This document shows positions 57,536 through 64,000 of a DNA stretch of 64,000 bases, one piece after another. The stretch covers positions 75,291,201 through 75,355,200 of the forward strand of contig OZ038422.1 in assembly GCA_964036155.1 (NCBI GenBank), read 5' to 3'. The notes below the pieces were generated by a model. It saw only the letters and a program-made list of their open reading frames with translations. It did not search any database and was not told where the DNA came from. This DNA is from Diploscapter coronatus. Lineage: Eukaryota > Nematoda > Chromadorea > Rhabditida > Rhabditidae. How positions within the stretch are numbered: the stretch's first letter is position 1; every line of letters starts with the position of its first letter. The position numbers were made by a program, and so were the translations under genes.

Positions 57536-58622
57536 CACTTTTAAATCAAAGGTTACTGTACCTTCTGCCGGTGACGACGAAGAGGAGCCTATTTTCTCGT
57601 CGTTAGTCGGGGATTCAGAATTCGAACGTCAAGTTGGCCTGACTTCGCGAATAAAAGAACCACATGAGTGTGCGTATAATAAATGGAACTTTCAGATGAA
57701 GGAGCCCAAGTACATTTTTAGTCGTCTTTGTTTATTCTTTGAGCAGTAAAAGTAAGACCTTTTAAATGCACCTTGAGCCAGAGGGAGGGATGGAAAGACG
57801 GCTGGGGTTAAGCGGAGGGAAAGAAAGAGGCGAATAGAAGAGAGGGCAAAGAAAGCAAGACCACGCCCCTTCTAAGCTTCAACCCTGGAAAGAAGTAATA
57901 ATTTTTAGGTAGAATCATTTGTTATCTTCCTCTCTACCATTGTAAATTATGAAGGATCAAAATACGTGTAGTTCCCACGATTCTAGCAATGACGGTCTTT
58001 TATGAAATCATTTATTTTCTGCACTCGCAAAAATAAATGGGATTTTTCGTGATATTTTCCAAGCGATTCTACGTCGCTTCGAATTGTAACCAAATTGTGT
58101 GAAATCAAAAATTACAAAAAAGAAAAAATGAAAGATTAAACGAAAGGCCTTCTAAAGTGTTCCTCAACACAGATTGAAAAGAATCTTAGAAGTTACCTGA
58201 ATTTAAATACACAATAAATTAATGAGTCTTAATAAAAAATAAATAGAGAAAAACACATGGTCCACGGGATTTTGCGTAGAAATATTAGATTGAGCTGATT
58301 CAGAGGCATATAGCTTAAGAAATCTAATCAAAACTACGAAAATAGTCAAAAACTTCCAATTTTTGACTATTTAAGGCACCCAATATAGAGATTCAAATAG
58401 GAAGAGAAGATCCTACAAAAAATCAACCTAATTTTTGAACTGAAAACAACCGAACTGTAAGAATTGCACTTTTGCACTAGGAGAAAAGTGCAATCAAGAT
58501 CACTAGATAAAGCAGCAGACGCAGACTAGACAATGACAATGTATGAGCGATATCGAATAAGCTAATGGTAAGAGTGGGCGAAGTTTAGAATTAATGAAGC
58601 TCATCTTCGAGGTCACCATTCA
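57536..58622. other. Intergenic spacer, 1.1 kb
   Basis: Mostly A/T-rich. A plus-strand open frame (57477-57749) is antisense to the neighbour's first exon and not called. A 13-bp perfect hairpin at 58340-58372 is listed separately. No gene could be supported. Confidence 0.4.
58340..58372. repeat. Small perfect hairpin
   Basis: AAATAGTCAAAAA and TTTTTGACTATTT flank a 7-base loop (CTTCCAA). It lies about 280 bases past the stop of the cysteine-module gene, so it could fold in that gene's 3' region, or be a decayed miniature element. Confidence 0.5.
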
Positions 58623-61600
58623 TCATTTGTCGTTCCGCTTCAACTTTCGACTTTTACAGAGGGATGAACACGAATTTTTACAGGCTGGCTCACAAACTCG
58701 CGATGTTTGCCCAGAAAATTCACATTGACCCTGAATTTTTCTTTTAATTTTCAGTAGAATTCTTATATTTGCTTTACCTTGCAAACATTCTGGCAAGCCT
58801 CTTCACAAGATACCGCAACTTCCATTGTCTGCTGGCTCGCAGGTGTAGGTGCGGAGCCGCATAATTGATTGCAACTGTTTGCACATCCTAAATTTTCTTC
58901 GTTTAGTTTTGAAAATTTGAATTTATCTGCAAACCCGTCTGACATTGGGGCGTTTGTGGAGGGCATAGCGCTTGGCAATCATTCATACCTTAAAAATGAT
59001 CAATTTAACAAATAAAATTTAATATGTTTACATTTAGGCGCGCACATTTGTTGTGCGGGTATAGTTGTTGTGGCTTGACTCGTCGGCATAGCCGCCTGAA
59101 TTTTTTGCTAACTTTTGTGAATCAATATAATTTTCTACTGCTGCTGCACAAGACTGTGCACAAATTGAGCTACACGCCGGCTGACAGGCGTTTCCAAGAC
59201 TGGCCGATGAGCTTTGACATTCTGATACGCAACTAGAAATAATAGGAAAAAGTTGATCTTCACCAAACTTAAATAAATACCTAGATTCGCATAATGGTTG
59301 GCACTGCTGAGTTTGCGATTGTTGTGCTACATAATTCACCTAAAAATCATTGAAAATTTATATAGCTTTCCTAAATGAGATATTTGATCGCTGATTGTAT
59401 TAGGCTTAGGATGGGCATATTAAATCTTCAGATATTATCGATTATTTAAGCAGAACTGAAAGCGTATAAAGCACCTCGACGTTGATTTGATTGCCGCTCT
59501 GTTGAATGCAGTCCTCTGTGCATTGCGGAGCACACTGTGGAGGGCAATTAGCAGGTGGTTGAGGGGCGGGGCTTGGAGAGCTTTGCTGGGAATTGGTCTA
59601 AGATAAAGCCAAATTAGAGCGGATAGACAGAAAGGGATTTAGAAGGAAGAAGCTCGTTTTAACAGTACCTATAACTCGTTATTTGAATGAAGGACATTCG
59701 AAATATGTTATTAATGAAAATATAAACAAAATAACACACAACCTGCGTAATGCAAGCCTGACTGCATTGATTCTGAAAATTATATCGGTTTGTCACTTCT
59801 ACGGTATGCATTTGCACTGCGTTTACCTTGCAGACGAAGCCACAATGGTCCTGTGGCAGTTGCTCGACGCATTGAGAATTGCAGGACTAAACAATCGAAT
59901 AACTCAAAATCTTAGGCCACTCGAAATGATTATGATTAGGCACAAAGTAACTAAGGATTATCCGAAAGAGTTTGATGTTTTACTTGTTCACAGATAGGAA
60001 TGCACTCGGCCACTGCGAAATTGATGTACATCAAGGGAGAGGCGGTCGCTACAGGTGCGACAGGTACGGCCTGGACTGCGGGTGCCTGAACGGTCTGGAC
60101 TTGCTGCACGGGAATCGCTGCAGATGGTTGGCGACAGTCGTTTTCGCAAACCTTCAACAACATAGAATAGGCTTGAACTTAATGGTTATATCTCTATCTA
60201 AGGCCGAAACTTCTTGTTTTCAAAAATGATGACCCGAATGTACCTCTACGCACACATTCCTACAAGCAGTGGCATCGCTGTTATGCTGGGCGCAGCCGGC
60301 TTCCTAAAACGATAATAAGCATTGAAGCAAGCTAAATCGATTAAATCCGAAAAGCTCAGATTCAATCGATAGAAGCATTACACATTGCTGTTGGCATGGA
60401 CAAGCGATCGACTCGATGTTGATTTGAATGGTCTGCATTGGAGCTGCAGGCTGCGGGGATGGAGCAGAAGCGCTCTGCAAAAGCTGGGCGTACATCGATA
60501 AGCAAAGCGGTATAATTAGATTAAGGAAGGGATTTGGTAAATGCACCTGGATACAGCTCGATTCGCATGCTGGCAGACACTGTAATGGACACGAGGGGAT
60601 CGGTTGGAGTGGCTGGGGTTGAATTTGAGGTTGGAGTGTTGGAGCCAGGGTCTGAATGACGCAGTTATTCACCATCAAAGCTGATTTTCATGTGTTATGA
60701 ACTTAGCCTTGCAACTTAACGATAATTAACTTAGGATAAGCGTTAACCTCTGGCAACAGAGATGGAAGAGTGGGAGGTTGAGGAGAACTGAACTGTCTGA
60801 TGCAGTCTGGGGAGCATCCAGATGGCTTGCAGGCCTCGATGCAATCCAATTGGTTGTCAGTAACGGTAATTTGGATTGAGTACATGTCAATGCATGTCTT
60901 TTCGCACAAAGGTTGACATGGTTCGATGCATTGGGGCTGTTCGGGAAGAGAAGGAGGAATGGTAGCGGATGGTTGTTGGATAGTTGGTGGTTGCTGGATG
61001 AGAGGTGGTTGTGGAACTTGTACTGGAGCGGGAGCGAGCGTGGGAATATTGGAAACATTGGGAACTTCGGGAGCATCAGGTACCAATTGATAGTTGACAG
61101 ACACGGTGAACGAGTCGATGCACTGCTTTTGACAGGCGGGCATACAGGGCGGAATGCAGGTGCTTGGCCAGGCATAAACGGGCACTGGAGGAGGCAGCTC
61201 ACTCATATTGAGATCGTTGTTATTGTTGACGTTGTTGCTGTTGGCATTGTTGACGTCGTTGACGCTCTGAAGCACCAAACAATCAGGGTGACAATTTTGT
61301 TTTTGGCAAGAAGGCGGACAGATCAGTGATTGCAGACACTCCTCTTGACAATTGTGCGACATACATGCTTTTGGGCAGATTACTTGGTTAGATTCTGGAG
61401 TGTCTTTAGCTGGGCTCTGTCCGGGATAAGCAAGAGGCTCTGCTACATCTGCGAAGGGCACGCTGGAGTCGATAGCTGAAGAGTTTGTAGCTGGAGAAGA
61501 GTAGGGAGGCACGACGATACGGTCGGAGTCTGGTTTTGAAGGATCGTGTTGTGGAGTGGAGTAGTGGTGCTCGAAGACTTCTGGACTATTCCCACTCTGT

Positions 61601-64000
61601 GCAATCGGTTGTTGATTATCAATATTAGGTATTTCTATCGATTCAGGCTGATGAATTTCCTGTACCCCATCATTAGTAATATTTTGTGATGGTGCAATAG
61701 TTTCACTCTGATTTTGTGGCGTGAGCATCAGGTAATCCTGATTCTCCTTCGAAGTCCCATAATCCAATCCTAATTCATTCATGACTCCAGTCAAATTGTT
61801 GGACTTCAGAAATCCATCGTATGATTCAGGAGGAATATTATCTGGGTGTTTAAGTTCTTGAGTTTGAGTGATCGTGATCAAGGCTCCGGCAGGTGGTTTT
61901 CCTGGATACAAATATATCGGTGCTTGTGAGATGTTCTGTGGATTTTGGGGTATAGAAGTTAGCAGATTTACATAAGTTGGTTGTGATGAGTTGATGTTAA
62001 AGTCGGAATAATTAGCGGGGTTAATGGCCAACGTAGAGTTTTGTTTAGTGCAACTAAAGAGTGGGGAACCGACACACAAATAGATGGGAATTTCGAGGAC
62101 CTGCTGCTGAGGTTGGACTGGTTGGAGTGGAGGTGAAGTTTGAGGGGAATAGGTGAAGGTCAACAGAGTCTCCAGTTGCGGTGCTCGTGGAGTTGTGACT
62201 GGTGGAAGTGGGAGTGGGGTTTGAGTTTGGATGGGAGGTGCGGGTGTCGATGCGGGTATTGCAGGTTGCTGAGAAGACTGGGAACTCATTTCAGGCTGGG
62301 AAAGGAGTCCGAGCACGATCATGGCTCGGATGCAATTGGGCTGGCACGACGGACGACAGATCGCAGGCAGACATTGACCCTGGCTTAGAGATTCCGCAGA
62401 AGAAGGTGGAATTGGCGTGGTTGCATAAGGATTGTACATTGGCTGATTAGTCATCGGTGTCGTCAGGGGCGTATAATTGAGGGTCTGAGGGGGTCCCGTC
62501 ATATTCTGGAGAATTGCGTCGGGAACGAAGGTCACTGTAACGGAAGGCGTGGATGTTGTGGTCTGAGGCAGAGAGACTGGAACGTTATTTGGAATAGGAG
62601 TTGTGGTGTCAAAAGTAAAATCGGGAATGACAGTAACGGTTATGGGAGGCAAGACAGGTGGCTGGGTTGGTTGAGGTGCGTCGGAGTTTATGAACCGTTC
62701 ACCGGACCCAGATGATTGTTGCGGATGATATGGGCGTGCAGTTGTGGGTGGCATTTGCTCATAACTCTAAATTAGGATGCTATTATTATTCGTTTTACTT
62801 CACTTGTATTTTTGTTGGTTGGTTGATTTCATGCATGCGTTGCGCACATTTTAGGTACATTCTCGTAGTCAGACTCAGATAACTCGTTATATGTTAATGT
62901 GATTAGAAACGGTTGCGTGGGATTACCGTGGTTGGCTGGAATGGCTGCGTGATGATGAGTGACTCGAGGCACTGCTTGGAGCAGTCGGGAAGACAGGTGG
63001 GCACGCAGCTGGGTGCGGGTGCAGGCCTTGCAGCAGTCACAGTGGTGGTCGTGATTGGTGGGAGAGTCCTCGGCGTGGTGACTGGCCGCTGAGTTGATGT
63101 GGTGAAAGTGAAGGGTGCTCTAGTGGTCGTGCTCGGAAGGCTCTGGCAGATTGAGTGGCACGAACTCGTGCACGCGCTAGCAAGAACTGGTGCACGCACA
63201 TTCACAATCAGATTATTGTTGGTCTGGCACTTGTTCACACAACGCGACTCGCAGGTTTCTTGCTGTTGAGTTGTAGTCATTACACTCGGGTAAGTGATAG
63301 GCGCAAGTGTTTGAATGTAGTCAACCTTGGGCGGCGTGGTGATCACTGGCAGTGGAAGGGGCGCGGCCATTGTCACGGGGGCAATCGGAGGCTGGCGATT
63401 CGCACAGGACACCGTGCACTGATCCTGACAACTGTCTGAGCAGACGACCGCAGCATTTCCTAAAATCGTCCATCTCCGAAATCCTATTAAATGCCCTACC
63501 TTGCGAAACACACTGTGAATAGCAGCCTTGATTACACTTCACAGGACAATTCGTATTGAAGTACGAGTCGTTGATGTCCAGAGTGATACGAATTACTGAG
63601 TTCTCAGTCGCAGTTACAGGGGATGAAGATCCGAGGGCTCCTATATTTAAATAGATGTTTCAAGCACTATTTAATTGAGAAATACCCATATCGCTGCATC
63701 CGAATTTGCAGGACTGTTGACATGTCTGTGAGCAAATGTTCGTCGGAGCTCCTGATTTCGCCACGCATGCATCTCGGCAGATATTCTATTTAGAATCTCA
63801 GATCTTTTGAATTCAGTTTAAACTTACTTGGCAATCGTTTTCACACGACGTTGCTGGAGCAAGTTGTGGCGCCATGGGAGTTGTTAGCTAAAGTTTGAAG
63901 ATCAGCTTCCACGATTTACTTCTCCTCTTACTGTCATTTGCGTCGTCAATCCCGCAGCGATTTTGCACGTGTTGGTGCATGTGTTTTCGCACTGTCTCGA
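58623..64000 (-). CDS. Large secreted CX3C-repeat, Pro/Gln-rich protein, 5' end outside window
   Basis: More than fifteen exons, all continuing one theme: short cysteine modules with Cys every fourth residue, split by Pro/Thr/Gln/Ser-rich spacers. Examples are CENTCTNTC (63950), CVPTCLPDCSKQC (62980), CIPPCMPACQKQC (61150), CIEPCQPLCEKTC (60900), CPLQCLPACESSC (60560) and CEPACKNSCSSLC (58670). One exon (about 60716-62770) is open for some 680 codons and has long Pro/Thr spacers. The last exon ends KSRKLKRNDK with TGA at 58623-58625. The spacing recalls the abu/pqn group of C. elegans, which are disordered, disulphide-linked proteins of the pharyngeal cuticle; this is an inference from pattern, not a domain match. 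The start and signal peptide lie beyond position 64000. Confidence 0.82.

Noticed and set aside
57477..57749. 90-codon plus-strand open frame
   Set aside because: Antisense to the first exon of the orphan membrane protein and without splice support.
60913..61329. 138-codon plus-strand open frame, Gly/Arg/Asp-rich
   Set aside because: Antisense shadow of the large cysteine-module exon.
1..64000. tRNA, rRNA, CRISPR array, insertion sequences of bacterial type
   Set aside because: No B-box with cloverleaf partner, no rRNA core sequence and no regularly spaced direct repeats were found on reading.

Overview
This is eukaryotic nuclear DNA from a nematode, most likely a free-living rhabditid. The genes are broken into many short exons by introns that are mostly 40-60 bases long, with GT donors and TTTCAG or TTTAG acceptors and no branch-site block. 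Several coding regions start just after an AG acceptor, as expected for spliced-leader trans-splicing. One gene pair has operon spacing. No rRNA, tRNA, CRISPR array, phage or bacterial gene was seen. The species cannot be fixed from sequence alone.

Layout. 1-1360: a 953-bp palindromic mariner-like element. 1383-3943 (-): acid sphingomyelinase. 4668-17481 (-): a borate/bicarbonate-family transporter resembling human SLC4A11, with four alternative 5' exon sets spread over 9 kb. 19592-about 21990 (-): a nucleotide-diphospho-sugar transferase with a MITE in one intron. 23266-27473 (-): an unrecognised protein with a tandem domain. 27808-30220 (-): the ribosome-biogenesis factor UTP3/SAS10. 31526-34158 (-): a secreted, catalytically dead carbonic anhydrase (CARP X/XI type). 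35964-37169 (+): the V-ATPase assembly factor TMEM199/Vma12. 38095-40159 (+): a polytopic membrane protein, tail to tail with 40224-42698 (-), an arrestin-domain protein with PPxY motifs. 43723-44820 (-): a secreted precursor with an acidic propiece and an extremely arginine-rich mature part, behind a TATA box and many GATA sites. 45901-48269 (-): PAICS of purine synthesis. 48566-51795 (-): a cationic amino acid transporter (CAT/SLC7 type). 52483-53366 and 53568-54249 (-): a 77-aa orphan and a cytochrome-b5-like membrane protein, arranged as a two-gene operon. 55319-about 57490 (-): an orphan single-pass membrane protein with a possible reading-frame switch. 58623 to beyond 64000 (-): a large secreted protein built of CX3CX3C cysteine modules.

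The strongest lead for something undescribed is the arginine-rich precursor at 43.7-44.8 kb: signal peptide, 21 acidic residues, a KR site, then 128 residues with 54 Arg/Lys and a single acid. This is the layout of an antimicrobial or nucleic-acid-binding peptide precursor. Other points of interest are the phase-matched alternative promoters of the SLC4 gene, a tandem acceptor that decides between two proteins at 56 kb, a broken-looking splice acceptor in the Vma12 gene, and three inverted-repeat elements, two of them sitting inside introns.

Large introns and spacers are strongly pyrimidine-rich on the transcribed-sense strand. This creates long meaningless open frames, which I left out. Exon borders given here were read by eye from GT/AG sites and reading-frame continuity; they are not backed by transcripts.
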